Shown in pieces: positions 1 to 9,090 of a DNA stretch of 64,000 nucleotides. The stretch comes from Cadophora sp. MPI-SDFR-AT-0126 (lineage: Eukaryota > Ascomycota > Leotiomycetes > Helotiales > Ploettnerulaceae), in NCBI GenBank assembly GCA_020747065.1, contig JAGMVK010000009.1, positions 868,001 through 932,000 on the forward strand. The letters run 5' to 3'. The notes below the pieces were generated by a model. The model did not search any database. It was not told the origin of the DNA and was given only the letters and a program-made list of their open reading frames with translations. Numbering within the stretch: the first letter of the stretch is position 1; every line of letters begins with the position of its first letter. The position numbers and the translations under genes were made by a program.

Positions 1-1950
1 ACTGGATCACCATCAATTGTGGCTGCCGAAAGTGCTGGAAGCTCTCAGCGGGCTGAGAGCAATGACCCAGAAGACATTGAACTCCCCTCAAAACCAGTCG
101 AACCCGAGAAGAAACGCGACAGAGTCAGACAGAAAATAAGAACTCGTCGACGTCCATCGAATCCGCCAAAGCCAACAGATAAAGAGGCTGGAGCTGCAGG
201 TCCGTCATCCGAGAAAAGTCACGCGTCAACAACAGCGACATTAGAAGCGGCGACTAAGGCACTCGAAAACTTACCGAAACAAGCAGCGGAGACCGAAGAT
301 ATACCCTCGAAGAAAGAAAAATCTGAATCGCCAAAACTTGATCTGAAGTCAGAAGATCCAGAAATGGCCAAGCTCACGGCATCAATGGGTGCCATCGCTG
401 TACATCCAGACTACGCCGTTGAGGCCGACCAGGAGTCTTCTAGCGAGGATGGATCACCTGTTCTTTGCGAGGGCGACACAACGATCATTAAAAACCTTCT
501 GGATCATGAGCTTGCCCATGGCATTTTCGAAAAGATCCGCGACGAGGTACAATGGCAGAAGATGGCGCACCAAGGCGGAGAAGTCCCACGTCTTGTCGCG
601 GTTCAAGGTTCGGTTGCAGACGATGGCAGCATTCCTGTGTATCGACATCCTGCAGATGAATCACCGCCTCTATTACCCTTCTCTCCAACTGTTGCACTCA
701 TTCAGAAGCAGGTCGAGAAGCACCTGGGACACAAGGTCAACCATGTCCTGATTCAGTTCTATCGAAATGGATCAGACTATATTTCAGAGCATAGTGACAA
801 AACCTTAGATATCGTTCCAGAGACTTTCATTGCAAATGTCAGTCTCGGTGCTCAAAGAACGATGGTGTTCCGAACCAAGAGACAGAAGGGAAGTGAGTCT
901 ACTTCTGAAGTAGTGGAACCTCGGAAAGCAACAAGAGCAGGGCTACCTCACAATTCCATGTGCAAGATGGGATTGGTCACAAATATGCGCTGGCTTCATG
1001 GGATCCGCCAAGACAAGAGGTTGGCCATTGAAAAGATGGCAGAAGAACTAGCCTACCAAGGCGGTCGGATCTCTCTGACATTTAGGCTCATCGGGACGTA
1101 CCTCGATAAGGACCAGGCAAAGATCTGGGGCCAAGGTGCTGTTGCTAAGACTCAGGACAAAGCAAGGGCTGTCATCAATGGAAACACGCCCGAAGCCGAA
1201 AAGATGCTCAAAGCTTTTGGCAAGGAGAACCAGTCAACAGAATTTGACTGGAAGGCATCTTACGGTGAGGGCTTCGATGTGCTGCACATCTCTAACACCC
1301 GAAAGCTGTTCCTGTCTGGAGATGCTGTTGCGGATCTACGTGTCAAGGTGTACCTTGCTGAGCTCAATATCGAATGGACCGAAGGCCAGCTCTCACCACC
1401 TTTTACATGGAAAGACGGAAGCTCGCACCACGGCGCCCCAGAAATCCCAGAAAGCCTACCCGTCAGATTCGTCGACAACGACCCAAGCAAGACAACCGTC
1501 ACTGGCGACCTAGCAATCATGCTCTACCTTGACGCAGTCTATGGCTCAAAATCCAGCTCCCCTCAAAAATCCCAAGTCGACATTGGCCGCCAATTCACAC
1601 GCCTCCAGCAATCCGTCTCCCTGCAAAAGAAATGGCGAGCCCAACCCTTCAATGTCAAGCCATTCCAGCGCGAGTTCAAGATCTGGGAAGCCTACGCTCT
1701 CGAAGCGCCGTACATAGCAGGCTCCACCATCTCCGTGACGGACTTTGCGGTCTTTGCTATTATTGAGGAGATCCGTAATGAGTGGAAGAATGCCGAGGGC
1801 GTGCATAATGTCGTGGCGTGGTATTTCAGAATTAGATATAGGGAGAGTGTGATGAGGGTTATGGGCCCGTTGGATGAGCCGGCTAGACAGAGACAAGCGG
1901 CGTTGGCGTCGTATCCAGATGTTAAGAAGTGGGAGGATGAGAGCGAGTAG
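1..1950 (+). CDS. AlkB-like 2OG-Fe(II) dioxygenase fused to a GST-like domain, 5' partial
   Basis: The frame is open to the left edge and there is no ATG before about codon 120, so the true start lies outside the window. The N-terminal ~140 residues are charged and probably disordered. The AlkB-type fold follows, with the iron-binding HxD (His codon 790-792, Asp 796-798), a distal His in a WLHGIR context (997-999) and the 2-oxoglutarate Arg in the RISLTFR segment. The last ~200 residues resemble a thioredoxin/GST-type module, with a VTGDLAIMLYLD segment and an all-helical end including IAGSTISVTDFAVF. AlkB-family enzymes remove alkyl groups from nucleic acids or proteins; the substrate here cannot be told. 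The GST-like part has no obvious catalytic Ser/Cys, so it may be a binding module. It is convergent with the next gene. The oxygenase call is firm; the function of the fusion is not. Confidence 0.8.
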   Translation, partial: TGSPSIVAAESAGSSQRAESNDPEDIELPSKPVEPEKKRDRVRQKIRTRRRPSNPPKPTDKEAGAAGPSSEKSHASTTATLEAATKALENLPKQAAETEDIPSKKEKSESPKLDLKSEDPEMAKLTASMGAIAVHPDYAVEADQESSSEDGSPVLCEGDTTIIKNLLDHELAHGIFEKIRDEVQWQKMAHQGGEVPRLVAVQGSVADDGSIPVYRHPADESPPLLPFSPTVALIQKQVEKHLGHKVNHVLIQFYRNGSDYISEHSDKTLDIVPETFIANVSLGAQRTMVFRTKRQKGSESTSEVVEPRKATRAGLPHNSMCKMGLVTNMRWLHGIRQDKRLAIEKMAEELAYQGGRISLTFRLIGTYLDKDQAKIWGQGAVAKTQDKARAVINGNTPEAEKMLKAFGKENQSTEFDWKASYGEGFDVLHISNTRKLFLSGDAVADLRVKVYLAELNIEWTEGQLSPPFTWKDGSSHHGAPEIPESLPVRFVDNDPSKTTVTGDLAIMLYLDAVYGSKSSSPQKSQVDIGRQFTRLQQSVSLQKKWRAQPFNVKPFQREFKIWEAYALEAPYIAGSTISVTDFAVFAIIEEIRNEWKNAEGVHNVVAWYFRIRYRESVMRVMGPLDEPARQRQAALASYPDVKKWEDESE

Positions 1951-2364
1951 GAGTAGGTAAAAGGGGAGGCACCGCTGTTTTGAAAATGCTTGAAAGCATA
2001 GGGAAGGACTTGTCACCAGATCATTTTGAGTCGTTTAGAGGAGGAATAGATTGGCTCTTGCAGGATCTTGGCATGGCTAGGTCATGACGGGCTTGGGAGC
2101 AAGGTCTGGAATGAACTTGTCCTAATATCTGGTTTGCTGGCATTGAATTCATGCTGCAAAGGATAAGTATCTAGCACCTCATGTCCTGCATTTATAGATC
2201 GACAATGAAGCATATTTTCATCAGAGCAGTTAACGCCAGTGCTTGACTTAATATGTCTTTCTCATCAGTAATCAGTAGCCAGCTTGACTCCATCCGCCAG
2301 AGCAATATAGCAAAGCCTCAATACCTGAAAGTCCTAGCAACGTTCAACCCCTCGCCCTCCGTCA
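1951..2364. other. Convergent intergenic region
   Basis: The 3' ends of the AlkB-like gene (plus strand) and the Rad51-like gene (minus strand) face each other here. No coding exon, RNA gene or repeat was seen; it presumably holds both 3' UTRs. Confidence 0.6.
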
Positions 2365-3238
2365 TCACCGCCACACAAATCCTCCTCCCCCACCAGCAGC
2401 ACCAACATCCTCCGCCCTCCAGCCCTTCTGATCAACAACCTCCGCTCTCCGTCCCCTCTCCCCAAAAAACACCTCCTCAACGCTAACCCCTTCCCCAAAA
2501 GCCCCCACATTCTCCGTCTCAACCCTCAACCACCCCCTCCATCCCAGATTGATATCACCACCTGCCCCTCCGTTCACAATCACACCGAGCCATTCCCGGC
2601 CGTGACTACGGTGCGGGCCGTACAGCATATAGGGTTCTATGCTAGCGAGCGTGGATTGTAAGTTGGACTTTGTCGGCTTGAAGACGTGGATGTGTTGTAG
2701 GTCTTCTTTTCCCAAGTATTCCTTCTGGAGGTTCAAAGTTTTGAGATTGGAATTCGAGACTGAGGTCTCTGGGAGGGAGGTCACAGTCAAAAGGTGAGAA
2801 GGCGAAAATCGTCCTGTGAGGTCCACAAGCGCGATGGTACCATTTAGATGGGCTGGGGAAACGAGTTGGATTAGGATGTGATGCAGGAGAGGGAGGGTTC
2901 GGCCTGTGATGGAGAGTTTGCCACCGTGGGTTTGCCAAAGGGAGTCGAGGTCTGGGATCCCGGTTCGTGTGGGGATGGGTATGAGCGTTGTGCGGAGGTC
3001 TTTGAGGAGCTGGAATAGAGATGTAAGTAAGTGCCTAGCTAGGTAGAGGGACACAGGGAGAGAAGGAGGGAGTTCGGGGTAAACATGTGACTTTCATGTG
3101 ACCCGAAAGAGACGGTGATGAGTTATCTGAAGGGGAGATTCGGCGGAGACTTACATCTTCCAAGCTCCCTTCTTCAGCAGCTATCTCCCTCAATAACCTC
3201 GCGCCATGGACTTCAGTAGATGATATCATCGTTGCCAT
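2365..3238 (-). CDS. RecA/Rad51-paralogue-like protein with degenerate P-loop
   Basis: Two exons, complement(join(2365..3009,3155..3238)), with a GTAAGT donor and a TTCCAG acceptor in phase 0; about 242 aa. The 28-aa first exon (MATMISSTEVHGARLLREIA) joins a segment with a RecA-like core: a beta strand ending in SITGRT where a Walker A would sit, a helix LLHHILIQL, then IALVDLTGRFS in the position of the Rad51-family strand after the P-loop. The C-terminal third (REWLGVIVNGG, then GWRGWLRVE) resembles the end of fungal XRCC2/Rad51-like C-terminal proteins. No GKT P-loop is visible, so ATP binding may be lost, as in the Shu-complex proteins Psy3 and Csm2. The likely role is homologous-recombination support in the nucleus. 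The family call is by pattern only. It is divergent from SOM1 across 115 bp. Confidence 0.5.
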
Positions 3239-3353
3239 CTTCCCTTCCCGTCTCCTCTACCCTTCCTCACCCTAATCCACCTCTCACACCCAAACCCTCC
3301 CTTCTCAAATTCAAGCTCACACTTCCTCTCTCCCTCACTCAGCGCCCACCACC
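3239..3353. promoter_or_regulatory. Short bidirectional promoter between the Rad51-like gene and SOM1
   Basis: Only 115 bp separate the two divergent ATGs. The stretch is pyrimidine-rich on the plus strand (CT runs), as is usual upstream of fungal starts, and SOM1 has an ACCATGGC start context. No specific factor site was identified. Confidence 0.5.
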
Positions 3354-3735
3354 ATGGCACCCTTCGTCGAAGTCTTCCCGGCGTCCGAATTACCTCTCCG
3401 CTCACAGATCAACGCGCGCGGCAAAGCCCGCAAAGATTTCCACGGCGACCTGAGGCGGTGCGAGTTGTTGGAGATGTGGCAGTATGAGTGTGAGGTCGAG
3501 AAGCCCGTTACTAGGGAGAGTGTCACGAGGTGTTGGCCTGTGGAGAGGTTGTTTAGACGGTGAGTTCGCGCGGTGAGGTGGAGTGTGTTGTTGTGTAGTT
3601 GAGTGGTGGGTTGGTGGAGGAGGTGATGTGGGAGGAAGTGAGGCTGATTTGCGATGTACTAGGTGTGCGGATCGGCAGGGGACGTTCATGGTTGAGACGA
3701 CTGCTTGGGAAGGGAGGAAACGGAAGGGTGTATGA
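3354..3735 (+). CDS. SOM1: SOM1-like mitochondrial inner-membrane peptidase factor
   Basis: Two exons, join(3354..3559,3663..3735), give 92 aa. The intron has a GTGAGT donor and a CTAG acceptor and splits an Arg codon. The protein begins MAPFVEVFPASELPLRSQ and contains CELLEMWQYECEV, CWPVERLFRRC and a C-terminal FMVETTAWEG. This is the pattern I associate with fungal Som1 (small, Cys-rich, about 80-100 aa). In yeast Som1 is a subunit of the inner-membrane peptidase complex Imp1/Imp2, which matures proteins exported to the intermembrane space. The four Cys may form disulfides or bind metal. Without the splice the final exon would be missed. The family assignment is from memory of the motif pattern. 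Confidence 0.7.
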
Positions 3736-4066
3736 AATGTGCTTTTTGGGGCTATTGCTCGGAATCAAAGGTGTGAGGGTGTAAGAGCTTGGAAACCTCG
3801 TGGGCCAGTTTGCTACTTCGGCAATTGGTGCTCACATGGCAAAAAGATTGGAATGTTTGATGTTACAATGAGCTTCTGCCCATTTCAAGTCTCATTATAC
3901 GACTTGATGTAAAATATACAACAATATTACTACAGTCTCCGCTGACCCAGTCCAGCGTCTGGTTCCCTTAGCCCCGACGCAAATGCACTGCCAACCTGGG
4001 ACCGATGTTCCCAAACGCCTTGCTTCCATGCATCCAAAACCCAAGTCTAAAGCAAAATTTCATACA
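3736..4066. other. Convergent intergenic region
   Basis: Lies between the 3' ends of SOM1 and TAF8. No coding exon or structured RNA was seen. Confidence 0.6.
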
Positions 4067-5059
4067 TCATAACCCTTCCAGTATCACTGGAGTATGCTTC
4101 TTCTTCGCAACCGCTCCTTTCCTGTAGAAAGTACGGTCTGCGTTAACGATTAGACCTCGGTCATTGTCATCCACGCTTTCTTTGGCTGGTGCTTGTACCT
4201 TGCTCGTTACCAGCTTCCCCATGGTCTTCTCCCACATCTCATGTCTTTCTTTACTTTTCGGGTCTTTACTCGCTGCTTTCTTCACATCTTTCTCCTTCCC
4301 TGCCTTGGCCACCTTCGTCAACTTCCGAAGCGCTTCCTCACTCTGCCTAGCAACCTTCGCAGCCTCCTCTCTGACCCTCCTGGGATCTGTTTGGCGCCCG
4401 TTCTCCTTGTCCGTCCACTTATACGTATGCTTGCTTGGAAAAGAAGGGAATCGTGATGGTATGTATGGTTTCAACTTCTTGTCAGATTCACCACTGAGAT
4501 CGTCCCCCAGCAGATTCCCTAGTGAAGGCGTTTCAAGTTCTGTAGGAGGCGCAGGCTCGAGCTGTATCAGCAACTTGTGCTTAGGTATTGGTGGCTTGAG
4601 GTGAGGTTCTATTGATGCGATTGGAAGGTCGAATTCGGAGAGAGCGTATTTGAAGTCGAGAGGGGTTGGGAGCGACCGTCTGGCGTTGAGCATAGAGGAC
4701 GTCACTTTAGAGAGGAAATGCTCCGCATCTGAAGAAAGTCAGTATATAAAAATTGCTGGCAGTTCGGTATACTAACAGACGTCAACTTCAGAGCAGAAGG
4801 CTTCCAGTGCTTCTGGGGAAGCTCCTGAGAACCCCACGTGCTCTAAAGCTAAGGCAACTGAGCGCGATAATAGCTTGTGTGGATCGTCGTCGAACATTGT
4901 GATATTATGGGCTCTGGCGTCGAATTGTTCATCGGGAGGAGGAGTATCAGGCATGTTGATCTCAACTCGTCTCCTCTTCGATGTGGGTTCATCTGAGAGG
5001 CTGTCATCGCTCTGTGAGGATCGTTTCTTCGAGATAGAGACGGGGGAGATGGGAGCCAT
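4067..5059 (-). CDS. TAF8: TFIID subunit TAF8
   Basis: Two exons, complement(join(4067..4728,4777..5059)), 314 aa. The intron (GTTAGT donor, TTCAG acceptor) splits a Tyr codon and restores the continuous helix CSEVDVYAEHFLSKV. An N-terminal basic Ser-rich leader with a KRRR nuclear-signal-like patch (about residue 28) is followed by a bromo-domain-associated histone fold (residues ~60-110: LLSRSVALALEHVGFSG onward). After it comes the TAF8 C-terminal conserved segment with DFKYALSEFDL and PPIPKHKLL. A lysine-rich, disordered tail follows. TAF8 pairs with TAF10 through the histone fold inside TFIID and helps load the complex at core promoters. It shares a 333-bp divergent promoter with COX9. 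Confidence 0.88.
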
Positions 5060-5392
5060 GGTCGCAAGCTGTCAGAATTGATCTGCGTGGTTGAAGCGAA
5101 GTATTCAAGGCAAAAACTCGATGTCTTTCATACTTCACAGTCCAAGGTCGTAAGTCGTGGAGTTGAGATTCACTTTCGATTCTTCATGTCGCATTCGATG
5201 GTTCGCGCCTTCAAGTCTCGATGTGGGAGTGGATCGACTGGCCCTGCAGACTGGTCAGTGCATGATCACGTGAATAGTAGTGTCGAACCAAATCATGCGA
5301 TTTCAAACCTCAGACGAGAGCTCTTTTGAAGGACATACCAGCAAGAAACACAATTGAGAACCTTCCCCCAAATAGTTCACACATCCCACACA
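5060..5392. promoter_or_regulatory. Divergent promoter TAF8/COX9 with palindromic E-box
   Basis: Contains the 8-bp palindrome TCACGTGA at 5266-5273, 120 bp upstream of the COX9 start and 207 bp upstream of the TAF8 start. TCACGTG is the classical site of Cbf1-type bHLH factors, which regulate respiratory and sulfur genes in yeasts. The same core occurs in three other promoters of this window. Binding is inferred. Confidence 0.5.
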
Positions 5393-5848
5393 ATGGCAAT
5401 CAGACCAATTACCGGAGTGAGTAACTCATGCCTTCGGGGAGCCGCTGAAACAATCTGCAGCTCCCGATTGAAGCTTCGAGATCATGAACTGACTTCTATT
5501 CCAGATGCTCCGACGGGGCCTCGTCCTTGACCTCAGCGTCGCTTTCGGTGAGTAACAGACCATGGTGGAATTAGAATAAGGGGTGTACTGGCCTGCTTTT
5601 GGAGGCCGTTGGGTGTACTGAGGTGGCTCAATGGGAGGTACAGAAGAACGTGGGCTTACGGTGGAATTAGGTCTTGGAACATCATTCGGATACGCTTTCT
5701 GGTATGAACTACACAACCTGGAATCGATACAAATAGATCCCAGCTAACCATGCACTTCAGGTACGGATACCACGTTCCAGCCGTCGCGAAGCGAGACGCA
5801 TACTACTCGAAGCTGGAGGATCAGAGAGCAGCCAATGCCGCGGCATAG
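5393..5848 (+). CDS. COX9: Cytochrome c oxidase subunit VIIa (COX9-like)
   Basis: Four very small exons, join(5393..5416,5505..5547,5671..5701,5761..5848), encode 61 aa. The three introns are bounded by GTGAGT/CCAG, GTGAGT/TTAG and GTATGA/TCAG, and all joins keep frame. The product starts MAIRPITGMLRRGLVLDL, has one transmembrane helix around LSVAFGLGTSFGYAFW, and a matrix or intermembrane tail YGYHVPAVAKRDAYYSKLED. This matches the fungal COX9 (subunit VIIa) pattern and usual length of about 55-65 aa. It is a nuclear-encoded single-pass subunit needed for assembly of complex IV in the mitochondrial inner membrane. No exon exceeds 88 nt, so simple ORF finding misses this gene. Confidence 0.88.
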
Positions 5849-7116
5849 ATTGGGTTCGAGAGATAGACGTGTCGACCGCTTATTATCGAAAGAATGCACG
5901 GATGTAGGAGATGAAGAATTCTGGAGGGGTTGATTGCGGGGGCATAGAGCGATATCAAGCTGTACATTACCACCATCGACGGACCTTTGGCAATGCATAC
6001 CCGTTTCCGATCCTGGGTGATTTCTTACCCCTCTTTGGAATATGAGGCACTATGAAAGTCAGCTTAGAGGTAGAGGGGCTGCCGTGATGTTGGATGAACT
6101 TGAGATAACATGTGTGAAGACGGTGGAATAAGCCACGAGATTTTGGAACCTTCATGGCCAGTTTTCGGAATGTCGGGGAGGGAAAATGATACTTGTAAGT
6201 TATCGTAGTTTTATATTTGCTTACTGTTAGTATTTTGTGAACACTTTTCACGGCTGGGTAGCTGCGGATGGTAATTCCACTTCGTGCACGTATCAAATAT
6301 ATTTTTTGTATTGCTCCGCTGCTCAATGCCCTCCCCAGTTTTTGGCTCGACGGAGGGGAAGACCATAGTGATATTATTAAGAAAATTTGAAAATGCCTGG
6401 AAGCATATAATTGTGCTTAAGGTCTCTCTGAATATGCTACGGAGACAGTTCTACTTGAGTTCTTAGACTGATCTTCAATGTAGCGTACTGCTATTTCTCA
6501 TCTTCAGGGTGCATACAGAGGGCACATCTACAGGCTCAACCTTTGCATTTATTGATAGCCAATGTCGGCAAAACAGCTCAAACCATCAGGATGTGAATTA
6601 TTATTCTACCAAGGTCAATTGAACACATTATGCAAGATGGAGCCTAGACCTGCACTGAAAGCTTCATCAGGATGCACTCAATGATTCAACACGCACATAT
6701 GCATTTAACTCTTATTAAAGTCCCATGTACCGAACCTTACTTTTGGACGCAGCATCCGACTGACTTGTTTGGTTACTTGCCCTTTCTCTCAACGCCAAAG
6801 CGGCTACTGCGAACATCTTAAAGATACTCCTTGAATTCACTTCAGGTTCATGGGATGCCATGCGGAGGTCCTTTGTTTTCGACTTAAATAAGGAAATAGC
6901 TTCATCATTATTCATTAAGTTATTGAGCATTTCTATTAACAGTAACCTAATTCGGGCCAATGAAGTTGCCGCTTTGACTTTCCACCCCAGTCCAAGCTAG
7001 CGCACTTTCTGCGTGGACCCCGTTCGCTTAATCCCACAGCCCGTAATTCTCAAGATACTCTTCTTCAACCTCCTCGTCGCAACATCGATTGAGCAACGAC
7101 CACACAATCCCTCAAG
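5849..7116. other. Gene-free interval upstream of RACK1
   Basis: Relatively AT-rich. Only short unrecognised ORFs are present, the longest being a minus-strand frame of about 80 codons at 6715-6960 without motif or splice partners. It should hold the COX9 3' UTR and the RACK1 promoter. The region just before 7117 is C/T rich, with a TTCTTCAACCTCC stretch typical of highly expressed fungal genes. Confidence 0.5.
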
Positions 7117-8418
7117 ATGACCGAGCAACTCATTCTTAAGGGCACCCTTGAGGGCCACAGCGGATGGGTCACGTCCCTCGCAACCTCCCTCGAGAACCCA
7201 AACCTGTCAGTAACCTCCGCAAAATCCCAAGCTTTAAATTTCCACGATCCCCTCTACCACGATCAACAATTTCAATTCTAACACATTGCAGCTTGCTCTC
7301 AGGATCCCGCGACAAGACCCTCATTCAATGGAATCTTACCCGTGACGAGAGCTCCTACGGATACCCAAAGCGATCTCTTCACGGCCACAGCCACATTGTG
7401 TCGGATGTTGTAAGTGGTGGAACAATATGGGACAGCAGACGCTTTTACTGAGACTTTCTTTTCAGGTCATCTCCTCTGACGGTGCCTACGCTCTCTCTGC
7501 CTCCTGGGACAAGACTCTCCGCCTCTGGGAGCTTTCTACTGGTACCACCACCCGCCGATTTGTCGGACACACCAACGATGTTCTCTCTGTCTCCTTCTCC
7601 GCCGACAACAGACAAATCGTTTCTGGATCCCGCGACCGCACAATCAAGCTCTGGAACACTCTTGGTGACTGCAAGTTCACCATCACTGAGAAGGGACACG
7701 CCGATTGGGTTTCTTGCGTTCGATTCAGCCCCAACCCTCAGAACCCGGTCATTGTCAGCAGTGGATGGGACAAGCTTGTTAAGGTGAGGGATATTCCAAA
7801 CTGCGCTTCAGATACGGATGTGCGAGGTTCATATGATGCTACGCAATTTATAAAGTATTTGCTACTTCAGAGCCTGGGAGACCAGGCCATGAGACAAACC
7901 ATCACCATATGCACTGATAAAAGAATCTCGCACGTCTCAATTTGAAGCGCATGCGTCTATCATAGGGAACTAGCTAACCTTTGTATGATCAGGTTTGGGA
8001 GCTTTCCTCCTGCAGACTGCAAACTGACCACATCGGACACACTGGCTACATCAACACCGTCACCATCTCCCCAGACGGATCTCTCTGCGCTTCAGGTGGT
8101 AAGGACGGAACTACCATGCTCTGGGACTTGAACGAGTCGAAGCACCTTTACTCCTTGAACGCTGGTGATGAGATTCACGCGCTGGTTTTCTCACCCAACA
8201 GATACTGGCTCTGTGCCGCTACCTCCAGCAGCATTATCATCTTCGATTTGGAGAAGAAGAGCAAGGTTGATGAGTTGAAGCCAGAGTTCCAGGCCGTTGG
8301 CAAGAAGAGCAGAGAGCCAGAGTGTGTCAGCTTGGCATGGAGCGGAGATGGACAGACTTTGTTCGCTGGTTACACCGACAATATCATTCGCGCTTGGGGT
8401 GTTATGTCGAGAGCATAG
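7117..8418 (+). CDS. cpc-2: RACK1, Gbeta-like WD40 ribosome-associated scaffold
   Basis: Four exons, join(7117..7205,7292..7409,7466..7783,7993..8418), 316 aa, the usual length for fungal RACK1 (Asc1/CPC-2). Seven WD repeats are visible, with GH...W(D/N) signatures such as [59 protein letters not shown] and [19 protein letters not shown]1 sits on the head of the 40S subunit and docks signalling proteins. In fungi it affects general amino-acid control (Neurospora cpc-2) and development. Strongly biased codons (many C-ending) suggest high expression. The third intron (209 nt, far longer than its neighbours) hosts a snoRNA. Splice sites: GTCAGT/GCAG, GTAAGT/TCAG, GTGAGG/TCAG. Confidence 0.97.
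7820..7933 (+). ncRNA. snR24: U24-like C/D-box snoRNA in RACK1 intron 3
   Basis: Box C is ATGATGC (7833-7839) and box D is CTGA (7914-7917). The D'-like box is CAGA (7868-7871) and the C'-like box ATGAGAC (7889-7895). Between D' and C' is a 6-bp hairpin with a GAGA loop (7872-7887). The ends are brought together by an 11-bp stem, GTGCGAGGTTC (7820-7830) with GAATCTCGCAC (7923-7933), containing one G-U pair. The antisense element TATTTGCTACT (7856-7866) just before D' is the U24 guide complementary to AGTAGCAAATA in 25S/28S rRNA. In budding yeast U24 (snR24) also lies in the intron of the RACK1 gene ASC1, so the location agrees. It directs 2'-O-methylation of large-subunit rRNA. The second guide before box D is diverged: only CACCA of the expected CACCAAGATC remains. 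Confidence 0.88.
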
Positions 8419-9090
8419 GGAGTTTGATTGATTGCATGGTACGGGGGTCACGGTTGGGAGACATCGCGGGCTTTTGCGAATTCTTGCCATTTGGCAGGTT
8501 GTACTCCAGAACTTGGCATCATGAACATGAGCTCAGTCAAAAAATAGAAATCAAAAAAATGATCGTATTTGATGTTGGCATTGTGAGATGGTGAGCAATT
8601 TTCCGGATAGATCAATGGCTCAGGAAGTCTTGGGAAATGTTTCAGCTGCTGCACCTTACTTGGACATGTCAGCATCAATATCCTCTTGCGGTAGACGTTG
8701 TCTTGTATCCTTGGCTGACAATCTGGATTGTTGGAGGGGTCTTGGCGGAAATCTAGGCACGTGTGGACGACGTTTAAAGAGTCTGTGAAAGCAACGGGGG
8801 AGACTTGTTTGGTTTGAACTTTGTTCTTAGCACCACCAGCTACCGCAGAGCTAGACTTCCGTATGTACACCATCTCAAGACTACCACTGAATTGTGGTCT
8901 GATGATAGGCCAAGACAACATGGCCTCTGCAGCTCAAGACTTTTGGCCTTGGATCGACTGGGCCTACGTAGCCGAGCTAAGTGCTATCCTAAACAACACA
9001 TCGAGGATAAATATATGATCGTGTCGTCGTCGCCGCGCATGTTAATCTGGCAGCTCAGACATCTTTCCGCATATCTCACCTCACCCAGAA
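8419..9090. other. Intergenic region RACK1 to Nox
   Basis: Holds the RACK1 3' UTR and the promoter of the NADPH oxidase gene. No supported exon, RNA or repeat was found. Short antisense frames lack motifs. Confidence 0.5.

Noticed and set aside
4164..4604. 146-codon plus-strand frame rich in hydrophobic residues
   Set aside because: Lies antisense to TAF8; it is the complement of a Lys/Glu/Ser-rich coding region, which commonly yields such frames.
6715..6960. 81-codon minus-strand frame near RACK1
   Set aside because: No motif, no introns to extend it, AT-rich context.
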